The position numbers and the translations under genes are program-made. A DNA stretch of 64,000 bases, taken from NCBI GenBank assembly GCA_026224775.1, contig JAMFRP010000017.1:1-64000 (forward strand). Direction: 5' to 3'. Shown in pieces: positions 53,408 through 61,623 of the stretch; the stretch's first letter is position 1, and each line of letters opens with the position of its first letter. The stretch is from Bacteroidota bacterium. Lineage in GTDB: Bacteria; Bacteroidota; Bacteroidia; Sphingobacteriales; Sphingobacteriaceae. Below the pieces are notes generated by a model. That model made no database searches, was not told the DNA's origin, and saw nothing but the letters and a program-made list of their open reading frames with translations.

Positions 53408-54139
53408 ATGCCCATGATCAGATGCCTTGTTGTTGATGATGAGCCATTGGCCCTGCACATTGTTGAGGATTACATATCAAAGGTGCCTTTTTTGGAATTG
53501 GTTAAGGCTACAACCAATCCTATAGAGGCGTTAACTTTGGTACAGGAAGGCAATGTCGACCTGGTTTTTCTGGATGTGCAAATGCCTGAACTTACGGGGA
53601 TTCAATTCTTAAAAATAGCTAACGGTAAAGCTAAAGTAATATTAACCACCGCTTACCCCGAGTACGCGTTAGAAGGTTATGAGCTCGATGTGGTTGATTA
53701 CCTGCTTAAACCAATAGCCTTCGACCGGTTTTTTAAGGCCGTGCAAAAGGCGCAGGGAATTTTGCAGCCATCTGCCAAACCTGTTGCAAGTGTAGAATCC
53801 GCACCCCAAAGTGATTTTTTGAGCGACTTTATTTTTGTGAAGAGTGAGCATAAAATACAAAAGGTGTATCTGCGTGATATTTCATTTATTGAGGGATTAA
53901 AAGATTATATCTCCATTTTTACTTCGGGCGAGCGGATCATCACGCTACAGAATATGAAAAAGATGGAAGATGCTTTGCCTGAGCGGCATTTTGTGCGGGT
54001 GCATAAATCGTACATCGTATCGCTAAACAAAATTGATAGTATTGAGCGCAGCCGCATCTGGATTGGTGAAAAAATAATACCCGTTGGCGATACTTACCGC
54101 GACCAGTTTTTTAAGATCATCGACGGAAAAAATATCTAA
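53408..54139 (+). CDS. LytTR family response regulator
   Basis: A 243-residue response regulator. The receiver domain has the acidic pocket 'VVDDEP' and phospho-acceptor Asp56 ('VFLDVQMPELTG'), followed by 'VILTTAYPEYALEGYELDVVDYLLKPI'. The LytTR DNA-binding domain runs from about 140 to 240 ('DFIFVKSEHKIQKVYLRDISFIEGLKDYISIFT', 'RHFVRVHKSYIVSLNKIDSI'). LytTR regulators usually pair with LytS/YehU-type kinases. The only nearby kinase is a HisKA enzyme transcribed divergently, so the cognate kinase is probably elsewhere. A repeat element begins exactly at its stop codon. Confidence 0.94.
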   Translation: MPMIRCLVVDDEPLALHIVEDYISKVPFLELVKATTNPIEALTLVQEGNVDLVFLDVQMPELTGIQFLKIANGKAKVILTTAYPEYALEGYELDVVDYLLKPIAFDRFFKAVQKAQGILQPSAKPVASVESAPQSDFLSDFIFVKSEHKIQKVYLRDISFIEGLKDYISIFTSGERIITLQNMKKMEDALPERHFVRVHKSYIVSLNKIDSIERSRIWIGEKIIPVGDTYRDQFFKIIDGKNI

Positions 54140-54302
54140 GAAACTGTTTAAAAATGGTTCCATGTTGCTTTTTACATAAACACAAAAATAAATTGTCATT
54201 GCGAGGTACGAAGCAATCGCGAACCATGCATATTTGCTTGGACTATGTGCGATTGCTTCGTACCTCGCAATGACAATAGTTTTATCATTTTTAAATAGCT
54301 TA
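54139..54302. repeat. MITE-like palindromic element, copy 4 (164 bp), spanning a whole intergenic gap
   Basis: Left terminal repeat AGAAACTGTTTAAAAATGGT (54139-) and right end ATCATTTTTAAATAGCTTAT (-54302) are imperfect inverted repeats. The core at 54192-54277 has perfect 29-bp arms (ATTGTCATTGCGAGGTACGA...). Compared with copies 1-3, GAGGAACG is GAGGTACG on one arm and CGTTCCTC is CGTACCTC on the other, a matched change. The element starts on the last base of the response-regulator stop codon and ends 1 bp before the acyltransferase ATG. Confidence 0.88.
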
Positions 54303-54303
54303 T

Positions 54304-55416
54304 ATGAAAGAAAGATTCAAAACGCTGGATATTTTCAGAGGAATATTTTCCAGCTTTGTTATCTTTTTTCACATGACGGCGTTTTCTGCCACGCCAATTA
54401 TCAACAATAGTTTTTTTTATAACGCCTATCTGTTTGTTGATTTCTTTTTTGTATTGAGTGGCTTTGTTATAGCCTACACCTATCAAAATATAGATAGCTG
54501 GTCGGCATTTGGCAAGTTTTATAAAAAGCGTTTTTTTAGGCTATATCCATTACATATTATTGTTTTGCTCTTATTTTTAGCTATCAACTTAGCTAAACAC
54601 CATGCCTCGGGTTATGTACATGTAAACCAATTAGGATATTATACTGATAACTGGCGTAGCTTTTTAACCAACTTGTTTTTACTCAACTCGGTAAAAATGC
54701 CGGGGATACATGATGTCAGCTGGAATATTGCCAGTTGGTCAATAAGTGCCGAGATGATTGCTTACCTGGTATTTGGTGTGGTGATAACGATTATCAATAC
54801 AAAAAAACTGCAGGCATTTAAATCATACATCTACCTGGTTATTGCTGTTGGCGCATTCCTGGCAATGGCGGCATTAACCCATAGCTTTAATATTGATAAT
54901 ACTTTTGACTACGGTTTTCTGCGCGGGATAATGGGCTTTTTTACAGGTGTGTTGTGCTTTAACGTGTATAAACTTATTAAAGATAAATACACCGCGTTTA
55001 AGTCATTTGCTTTTAATTTACTTGAACCGGTTTGTTTGGTTGTTATAGTGGTTTTAATATGTTTTGGAGAGGTACTAAAACCCATCAACTTTATTTTTGA
55101 TATTTTCTTTTTCATCACTATCCTGGTTTTCGCTTTTGAAAAAGGATGGATGTCGGCAATGTTTAATAAATCAGGGTTGTTACATAATACGGGCAAGTAT
55201 TCGTATTCCATCTACATGATACATACGCTTTTGCTCAGTTTGTTTAACGTGGTTTTTATCAGGCTGTTAAAACTGCCACCTTCGGCGTACTGGTATTTGT
55301 TTATTGTTAATTATCTGATTATATACATGGCATCGGCCTGGACGTATAAGCACATAGAAATGCGATTTAGCTTAAAACCCAATCCAAAGGAAAAAAGGGC
55401 GTGGTGGTTATGGTAA
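54304..55416 (+). CDS. Acyltransferase 3 family membrane protein
   Basis: A 370-residue integral membrane acyltransferase with about ten helices. The N-terminal 'RFKTLDIFRGIFSSFVIFFHMTAF' carries the conserved Arg and the catalytic-type His of this family. 'LFVDFFFVLSGFVIAYTY' and 'FYKKRFFRLYPLHIIVLLL' follow, as does 'SWSISAEMIAYLVFGVV'. Such proteins O-acetylate or otherwise acylate exported sugars, peptidoglycan or lipids. The start codon is immediately preceded by a repeat element and has no Shine-Dalgarno sequence of its own. Confidence 0.92.
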   Translation: MKERFKTLDIFRGIFSSFVIFFHMTAFSATPIINNSFFYNAYLFVDFFFVLSGFVIAYTYQNIDSWSAFGKFYKKRFFRLYPLHIIVLLLFLAINLAKHHASGYVHVNQLGYYTDNWRSFLTNLFLLNSVKMPGIHDVSWNIASWSISAEMIAYLVFGVVITIINTKKLQAFKSYIYLVIAVGAFLAMAALTHSFNIDNTFDYGFLRGIMGFFTGVLCFNVYKLIKDKYTAFKSFAFNLLEPVCLVVIVVLICFGEVLKPINFIFDIFFFITILVFAFEKGWMSAMFNKSGLLHNTGKYSYSIYMIHTLLLSLFNVVFIRLLKLPPSAYWYLFIVNYLIIYMASAWTYKHIEMRFSLKPNPKEKRAWWLW

Positions 55417-55610
55417 ATGGTTTAAAAAGGCACTGCTTTAAGTAACAAGATTGATACTAGATTTTAATAAATAGATATTTTAAATATTGTCGATTGATTT
55501 TTATTATATCTTTATATTCTCCCCCCCTATTGTTTTATTGTAAATTAACCTGTATCTATTTTGACTAATTAATTATAAATCGCTTATTTACATTTTAAAA
55601 CATTCCTTAA

Positions 55611-56363
55611 ATGTTAAGAATATTACCTAAATACTTATTGGTTTTGCTGATTGCCTGCTGTGTAAAAAATGTTACCCTGGCGCAAGCTGTCGGCGATAGT
55701 TTGAATGAGAAACAAACAACTGTATATGCCAATGTTGAGCGCGATTTTTATAAAAAAATTGGCCCGCAATCAAGGTTGTATAACGGTATGCAATATGATC
55801 TTTACAATCCGCATATAAAAGGCAATGCTTATTATGACGATGTGGACAGTTGGAATAAGGGATCGGTATTTTATGACGGATATTTGTACACCAACGTAAA
55901 AATGATGTACGATATATATAAGGATGAAGTAGTTATTTTGATTTATAACAGCTTTATGCGCATAAGCCTCATTAGCGAAAAAGTAAAGGATTTTGATTTA
56001 CTCAACCAGCACTTTATTTATCTTAAAAATGATCCTGCTAACAGCAGTTCATTAAAAACCGGATTTTATGACGAACTGTATGGTGGCAAAATTCAGGTTT
56101 TGTCGAAAAAAACAAAAAGCATCCAAAATTCTACAGATTATACAGGGGATATAATACCATACTTTTCGCCGGCAAAAGATTACTATTTATTAAAAAACGG
56201 CAAATATTATACAGTAAATAGCCAGGGTGCTTTTTTAGATGCTTTGAGTGATCATAAAAAAGAAATCAAGCAATTTATCAGAACTAACAATATCAAATTT
56301 AAAAAAGCACCTGAACAAGCCATGACCGCAATAGCAGCTTATTACGACCATTTAACTGATTAA
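55611..56363 (+). CDS. Exported protein of unknown function, first gene of the TonB-receptor/DUF4249 locus
   Basis: A 250-residue protein I do not assign to a known family. It has a signal peptide (about 1-25, ending '...VTLAQA'), then mixed beta-strands rich in Tyr and Asp ('GNAYYDDVDSWNKGSVFYDGYLYTNVKMMYDIYKDEVVIL', 'GFYDELYGGKIQVLSKKTKSI'). The helical C-terminus ('KKEIKQFIRTNNIKFKKAPEQAMTAIAAYYDHL') resembles the tails of exported proteins found with TonB receptors. It ends 1 bp before the receptor gene, so it belongs to the same transcript. Confidence 0.75.
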   Translation: MLRILPKYLLVLLIACCVKNVTLAQAVGDSLNEKQTTVYANVERDFYKKIGPQSRLYNGMQYDLYNPHIKGNAYYDDVDSWNKGSVFYDGYLYTNVKMMYDIYKDEVVILIYNSFMRISLISEKVKDFDLLNQHFIYLKNDPANSSSLKTGFYDELYGGKIQVLSKKTKSIQNSTDYTGDIIPYFSPAKDYYLLKNGKYYTVNSQGAFLDALSDHKKEIKQFIRTNNIKFKKAPEQAMTAIAAYYDHLTD

Positions 56364-56364
56364 T

Positions 56365-59133
56365 ATGAAGAGAATCTACTTCACCATTATTTTTCTATTT
56401 GTTACAAAGCTACTGCTGGCACAAAATACCACAGGCAAAACAGTTAGCGTAAATTATAACCAAGCCGGGATTGATGCTGTAGTAAAGGACCTGGAAGCGC
56501 AAAGTGGATATCATTTTTACTATGACCATGCACAGTTTGACAGCCTGAAAATAACCCTGCAAATAAGCGATGTTTTATTGGAGAATGTATTGAACATGGT
56601 GTTTAATAATACAGCCTATCATTATGCCATTGTACCATCAAGCATGGAGGTTTTTTTAACTAAAGGCAAAATAATACGCACACAATTAGCCGCAGGGTAT
56701 TTTAATAATTCAAAAACCAATATTATTAGTCAGGCTGTGCCGGAAGCTAATTTTAGCATGAATAAAGAAACTCCTGCAACGGAAGCTACTACAGAAAATA
56801 AGTTGTATTCGATTGGTATCAAAACCAATAATATTGAACCGGGGAAGGCTATAATATCAGGTTACGTTAGGGACATTAAATCAGGAGAAGCTATTGTTGG
56901 GGCGAGCGTGTTTACAACTGATGCAAAAACAGGAGTGGTATCAGATCAATACGGTTATTTTACCATTACCCTGCCAAAGGGGAGGCAAACACTGGTTATA
57001 CATGGCATTGGCATGAGGGATACGCATAGGCAGTTGATTTTGTACAGTGATGGCAAGTTGAATATTGAGATGCAGGAACAGGTGTACTCTTTAAAAGAGG
57101 TTAAAATTTCTGCCGATAAAGTTGCCAATGTGCGTAGTAACGAGATGGGCGTTAACCACCTGGACATAAAAAGCATTAAACAAATACCCGCCATATTTGG
57201 CGAGGCCGATATTTTAAGAGCTGTTTTAACTTTGCCTGGAGTTCAGTCGGTTGGTGAGTCAACAACAGGATTTAATGTTCGGGGTGGTGCTGCAGATCAA
57301 AACCTGATATTGCTTAATGATGCCACAATATATAACCCTTCGCACTTTTTTGGTTTCTTTTCGGCATTTGACCCCGATATGGTGAAGGACGTTGAGCTAT
57401 ATAAAAGCAGTATCCCCGAAAAATACGGAGGCCGTTTAGCATCAGTGCTTGAAGTAACAGATCGCGAAGGAAATAAAAAGAAATTTACAGGTTCGGCAGG
57501 TATTGGGTTGCTTACCAGTCGTATAAATATTGAGGGACCTATTATCGAAAATAAAACATCGTTTATATTAGGTGCACGTACTTCATATTCGGATTGGTTG
57601 CTTAGCGCCTTGCCACAGGAATATAAAAACAGCGAAGCCAATTTTTACGATATTAACCTGGGGATAAGTCACCAGATTGATGATAAGAATAACATCTATT
57701 TAACCGGCTATTTAAGCCACGATGGGTTTAAACTTAACAGCGATACCACATACAAATACGGCAATAAAAACGCGAACATAAAGTGGAAGCATAACTTTAA
57801 TAATAAGCTGTTTAGTGTATTTTTAGTTGGATATGACCGTTACCAGTACTCCATTTCGAGTGATGCAAACCCGGTAAATGGATATAATCTTAACTATAAT
57901 ATTAATCAGTCTAATTTTAAAGCGGATTTTACATATTATCTAAATCAAAAAAACACCCTGGATTTTGGGTTAAGCTCTATTTATTATAAACTGAATCCTG
58001 GGAATTTTGAGCCTTATAACAATCAATCGCTGATAGTGCCCGATATTGTTCCTGCAGAGCAGGCACTTGAAAGTGCATTATACCTTGGTGATAAATATGA
58101 TATAACCCCCGATTTTACAGTCGATTTGGGCATAAGGTATTCTATTTACAATGACCTGGGCCCGCAAACAGTTGATTATTATGCACCTAACCTGCCAAAA
58201 ACAAGCGGTAACGTAGTTGATAGTGTTACTTACGGTAAAAACAAAATAATTAAAACCTATACTAAGCCGGAGATAAGAGCATCTGCCCGATATAATTTAA
58301 ATGATAATACATCGCTTAAGGCTAGTTATAATACACTTACCCAGTATATCCATTTGCTATCAAATACCACTGCTATATCTCCTACGGATATATATAAGTT
58401 AAGCGATCCTAATATTAAACCGCAGACTGGCGATCAGGTATCATTAGGAATATATAAAAATGCACAGTCAAATACGATAGAAATGTCGGTGGAGGTGTAT
58501 TATAAGCGTATCTGGGATTATCTTGATTACCGGGATGGAGCTACGCTGCTATTGAATGATCATATTGAACAAGATGTGATTAATACCAATGGCAAAGCTT
58601 ATGGCGTTGAAATGTTACTGAAAAAAACGGAGGGTAAATTAAACGGTTGGGTAAGCTATACTTACTCCCGTACTTTTTTGAAACAGAACGATCCTAATGC
58701 AGGCGAACTAATAAATAATGGTAATTATTACCCTGCAAACTATGATAAACCTAATGATTTTAATTTTACGGGTAATTATCGTTTTACTCACCGGTACAGC
58801 GTGTCGTTAAATGTAGTTTACAGTACCGGGCGCCCTATAACATTGCCGGTGGCCAAATATAATTATGACGGATCTGATCGCGTTTATTATTCTGACAGGA
58901 ACGCATACCGGATACCAGATTACTTCCGAACCGATTTTTCAATAAATATTGAGGGTAATCATAAAGTACATCAGCTTACACATAATTCATGGTCGATAGG
59001 GGTTTATAATTTAACCGGAAGGGCAAATGCATATTCTACTTATTTTACCGAACAGGGTGGGGCTATAAATGGTTACCAGCTATCAATATTTGCTAAGCCA
59101 ATACCTTTTATTAACTATAATATTCGCTTCTAA
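56365..59133 (+). CDS. TonB-dependent receptor with STN and carboxypeptidase-regulatory domains
   Basis: A 922-residue outer-membrane receptor: signal peptide (about 1-19), STN domain (about 25-100, 'DAVVKDLEAQSGYHFYYDHAQFDSL'), a variable linker, and a carboxypeptidase-like regulatory domain (about 165-240, 'ISGYVRDIKSGEAIVGASVFT'). The plug (about 265-370, 'LRAVLTLPGVQSVGESTTGFNVRGG', 'LILLNDATIYNPSHFFGFFSAFDPDM') precedes the barrel, which ends in Phe. No SusD follows; instead two DUF4249 lipoproteins and an MG2 protein do. The STN domain suggests signalling to an anti-sigma factor, but no FecR gene is adjacent. Substrate unknown. Confidence 0.92.
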   Translation: MKRIYFTIIFLFVTKLLLAQNTTGKTVSVNYNQAGIDAVVKDLEAQSGYHFYYDHAQFDSLKITLQISDVLLENVLNMVFNNTAYHYAIVPSSMEVFLTKGKIIRTQLAAGYFNNSKTNIISQAVPEANFSMNKETPATEATTENKLYSIGIKTNNIEPGKAIISGYVRDIKSGEAIVGASVFTTDAKTGVVSDQYGYFTITLPKGRQTLVIHGIGMRDTHRQLILYSDGKLNIEMQEQVYSLKEVKISADKVANVRSNEMGVNHLDIKSIKQIPAIFGEADILRAVLTLPGVQSVGESTTGFNVRGGAADQNLILLNDATIYNPSHFFGFFSAFDPDMVKDVELYKSSIPEKYGGRLASVLEVTDREGNKKKFTGSAGIGLLTSRINIEGPIIENKTSFILGARTSYSDWLLSALPQEYKNSEANFYDINLGISHQIDDKNNIYLTGYLSHDGFKLNSDTTYKYGNKNANIKWKHNFNNKLFSVFLVGYDRYQYSISSDANPVNGYNLNYNINQSNFKADFTYYLNQKNTLDFGLSSIYYKLNPGNFEPYNNQSLIVPDIVPAEQALESALYLGDKYDITPDFTVDLGIRYSIYNDLGPQTVDYYAPNLPKTSGNVVDSVTYGKNKIIKTYTKPEIRASARYNLNDNTSLKASYNTLTQYIHLLSNTTAISPTDIYKLSDPNIKPQTGDQVSLGIYKNAQSNTIEMSVEVYYKRIWDYLDYRDGATLLLNDHIEQDVINTNGKAYGVEMLLKKTEGKLNGWVSYTYSRTFLKQNDPNAGELINNGNYYPANYDKPNDFNFTGNYRFTHRYSVSLNVVYSTGRPITLPVAKYNYDGSDRVYYSDRNAYRIPDYFRTDFSINIEGNHKVHQLTHNSWSIGVYNLTGRANAYSTYFTEQGGAINGYQLSIFAKPIPFINYNIRF

Positions 59134-59136
59134 GAG

Positions 59137-60324
59137 ATGATCATAAATAGAGGATATATAATATTGTGTACTTTGGCAGCCTTTTTTATAATGAGTTGCA
59201 CAAAGCCTTATAACCCCAAAGTTATCGCGAGTGCAAATAACTATTTGGTTGTTGAAGGAACAATAAATACCGGCAGCGATTCAACCATAATTAAATTAAG
59301 CCGTACCGTTAATTTGAATGCAGCAACAACAACCAATCCTGTAACGGATGCTACGGTTGCTATACAGGATGATCAGAACGGGTCGTATAGCTTACAAAGC
59401 CTTAATAACGGTTATTATACAAGCCCAATTCTTAACCTTGGTAGCACACATAAATACAGGCTTAGTGTCACTACCAGTGATGGGAAAATTTACCTGTCAG
59501 ATTATGTTCCCCCAATAGCAAGCCCGCCTATTGACAGCATTGGATTTAATGCAGGAAGCAATAAACAACAGGGAGCAGGTGTGCAAATCTATCTTAATAC
59601 GCATGATCCTAACAATAACACCCATTACTACCGTTGGGATTATGTTGAAACCTGGCAGTTTAATGCCAAATATGAATCGCAATACATATCAAATGGCACT
59701 GCGATTGTTTACCGTACCCCGGCTCAAAATATATACTCGTGCTACGGTAACAGTATTTCAAACAATATTTTACTGGGCTCATCGGCTAAGTTAGCGCAGG
59801 ATGTTATTTCCCAGGCACCTATAACCTTCATCCCGTCCACGTCCGAAAAAATTGAACAACGTTACAGTATCAACATTAAACAATACGCGCTGAGCGCGGA
59901 TGCTTATAATTATTTTGCACTATTAAAGCAAAATACCGAAGACCTGGGGAGTATTTTTGACGCGCAACCTGCCCAGCTTACGGGTAATATTCATTGTACT
60001 ACAGACGCTACACTGCCTGTTATTGGCTATATATCAGCTGGTTCGGTACAACAAAAAAGGATCTATATAAATGAAACACAGCTCCCGGCTGCCTGGACAC
60101 CAACGTATCCTTACGATTGTGAACTTGATTCGGCTTATTTTTCGGCCCCGAAAACAGGCGCAAACCAAGTACAACAATATTTAATACCATTACCTAATAG
60201 TAGCATTCCTGCAGTACAATTCTTTAAAGGGGGGCCGGCTCCTGCCGGCTACTTATATTCAGATGTGGATTGCGTTGATTGTACTATACGAGGCACTGTA
60301 ACAAAACCCAGTTTTTGGCAATAG
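59137..60324 (+). CDS. DUF4249 family lipoprotein (first copy)
   Basis: A 395-residue surface or periplasmic lipoprotein of the DUF4249 family: lipobox 'FIMSC' (Cys21), then 'YLVVEGTINTGSDSTIIKLSRTVNL', 'TDATVAIQDDQNGSYSLQ', 'YRLSVTTSDGKIYLSDYV' and 'HYYRWDYVETWQF'. The Cys-containing C-terminus ends 'DVDCVDCTIRGTVTKPSFW'. DUF4249 genes commonly follow TonB receptors in Sphingobacteriaceae and may play a SusD-like part, though this is not proven. It starts 3 bp after the receptor stop codon. Confidence 0.9.
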   Translation: MIINRGYIILCTLAAFFIMSCTKPYNPKVIASANNYLVVEGTINTGSDSTIIKLSRTVNLNAATTTNPVTDATVAIQDDQNGSYSLQSLNNGYYTSPILNLGSTHKYRLSVTTSDGKIYLSDYVPPIASPPIDSIGFNAGSNKQQGAGVQIYLNTHDPNNNTHYYRWDYVETWQFNAKYESQYISNGTAIVYRTPAQNIYSCYGNSISNNILLGSSAKLAQDVISQAPITFIPSTSEKIEQRYSINIKQYALSADAYNYFALLKQNTEDLGSIFDAQPAQLTGNIHCTTDATLPVIGYISAGSVQQKRIYINETQLPAAWTPTYPYDCELDSAYFSAPKTGANQVQQYLIPLPNSSIPAVQFFKGGPAPAGYLYSDVDCVDCTIRGTVTKPSFWQ

Positions 60325-60339
60325 ATTATTAGACATATA

Positions 60340-60390
60340 ATGAAATTAACTTTTTTACTTATTAACTATAATATCGGCTTTTGGAAATGA
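60340..60390 (+). other. 16-codon leader ORF formed by the duplication remnant
   Basis: ATG at 60340 opens a short frame, MKLTFLLINYNIGFWK, ending in a TGA that overlaps the start of the second DUF4249 gene as ATGA (60387-60390). The second half is the copied end of the TonB-receptor gene. Overlapping stop and start codons could couple translation, but whether the ATG is used is unknown. Confidence 0.3.
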
Positions 60391-61580
60391 AGATGATTGA
60401 TAAGTATAAAATATTATTGATTGTAGCCGTTTGTTTTGCAATTGGGTGTACCAAACCGTATAGTCCCAAAGTTATTGCGAGTGCGAATAACTATTTGGTT
60501 GTTGAAGGAACGATAAATACCGGTGGTGATTCAACCATGATTAAATTAAGCCGTACCGTTAATTTGAATTCTGGTACCACAATCAATCCTGTAACTAATG
60601 CTACGGTTGCTATTCAGGACGATCAGAACCAGTCGTACAGCTTACAAAGCCTTAATAATGGTTATTATACAAGTCCAATTCTTAATCTTGTTAACACGCG
60701 CAAATACAGGCTTAGCGTCACTACCAGCGATGGCAAAATTTACCTGTCAGATTATGTTACATCAATAGCAAACCCGCCTATTGACAGCATAGGATTTACT
60801 GTAGTAAATAATAAACAAGACGGGGCAGGTTTGCAAATTTATCTTAACACGCACGACCCCAATAATAATACCCATTACTACCGTTGGGATTATGTTGAAA
60901 CCTGGCGGTTTGATGCCAAATATGATTCACAATATGTATCAGATGGCACTCAAATTGTTTACCGTAGCACAGCACAGGATATATACGCATGCTATGGTAA
61001 CAGTATTTCAAATAATATTTTACTGGGCTCATCAGCTAAGTTAGCGCAGGATGTTATTTCCCAGGCACCTATAACCTTCATCCCGTCCACATCCGAAAAA
61101 ATTGAACAGCGGTATAGCATCAACATTAAACAATACGCGCTTAGCGCGGGTGCGTATAATTATTTTGCGCTGTTAAAGCAAAATACCGAAGACCTGGGGA
61201 GTATTTTTGACGCGCAGCCTGCGCAGCTTACCGGTAATATTCATTGTACCACAGATACAACGTTGCCGGTTATTGGCTATATATCAGCGGGTTCGGTACA
61301 ACAAAAAAGGATTTATGTAAATGCAGTACAGCTTCCGGCTGCCTGGATACCAACGTATCCTTACGATTGCCAACTTGATACGGCTTACTTTATGAATCCG
61401 CATCTACCGCATGATAACCAGGTGCAAGAATATTTAGTGCCAGTACCTAATAGTAGTATTCCTGTAAGCCAGTTGTTTATAGGTGGGCCTGCTGCTGTTG
61501 GCTACCTCTATACAGATGTAGATTGCGCCGATTGCACTGTACGAGGGACTGTAACCCCGCCAAGTTTTTGGCAAAATTAA
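60387..61580 (+). CDS. DUF4249 family lipoprotein (second copy)
   Basis: A paralogue of the preceding gene, about 397 residues, with lipobox 'FAIGC' and the same downstream pattern ('TKPYSPKVIASANNYLVVEG', 'HYYRWDYVETWRFDAKYDSQYVSDG', 'DVDCADCTVRGTVTPPSFW'). I prefer the ATG at 60387 (an alternative is 60393) over a TTG at 60381. Identity to copy 1 is very high through the middle, with clusters of changes around residues 40-60, 120-150 and 325-370. Those clusters may be ligand-contact loops under divergence. Same transcript as its neighbours. Confidence 0.9.
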   Translation: MKMIDKYKILLIVAVCFAIGCTKPYSPKVIASANNYLVVEGTINTGGDSTMIKLSRTVNLNSGTTINPVTNATVAIQDDQNQSYSLQSLNNGYYTSPILNLVNTRKYRLSVTTSDGKIYLSDYVTSIANPPIDSIGFTVVNNKQDGAGLQIYLNTHDPNNNTHYYRWDYVETWRFDAKYDSQYVSDGTQIVYRSTAQDIYACYGNSISNNILLGSSAKLAQDVISQAPITFIPSTSEKIEQRYSINIKQYALSAGAYNYFALLKQNTEDLGSIFDAQPAQLTGNIHCTTDTTLPVIGYISAGSVQQKRIYVNAVQLPAAWIPTYPYDCQLDTAYFMNPHLPHDNQVQEYLVPVPNSSIPVSQLFIGGPAAVGYLYTDVDCADCTVRGTVTPPSFWQN

Positions 61581-61623
61581 AATAGCGTTCGAGATGATTT
61601 TATACATTGATTTAAAACATAAA

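Larger units (their letters stand above)
59110..61580 (+). repeat. Tandem duplication of a DUF4249 gene plus the receptor gene's 3' tail
   Basis: Units 59110-60324 and 60361-61580 are direct repeats of about 1.2 kb, each starting with ATTAACTATAATAT. In unit 1 this is the last part of the TonB-receptor gene (coding FINYNIRF-stop). In unit 2 it is a remnant coding INYNIGFWK-stop. The middle (about 59740-59990 versus 60990-61240) is nearly identical in DNA, while the 5' and 3' ends have diverged more. Confidence 0.88.

Noticed and set aside
22660..54302. CRISPR array
   Set aside because: The repeated units are single palindromes scattered between genes, with no regular short spacers and no cas genes.
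54196..54486. Minus-strand ORF of 96 residues
   Set aside because: It runs through palindromic copy 4 and antisense to the acyltransferase start; the same 'LRGTKQS' repeat translation appears.
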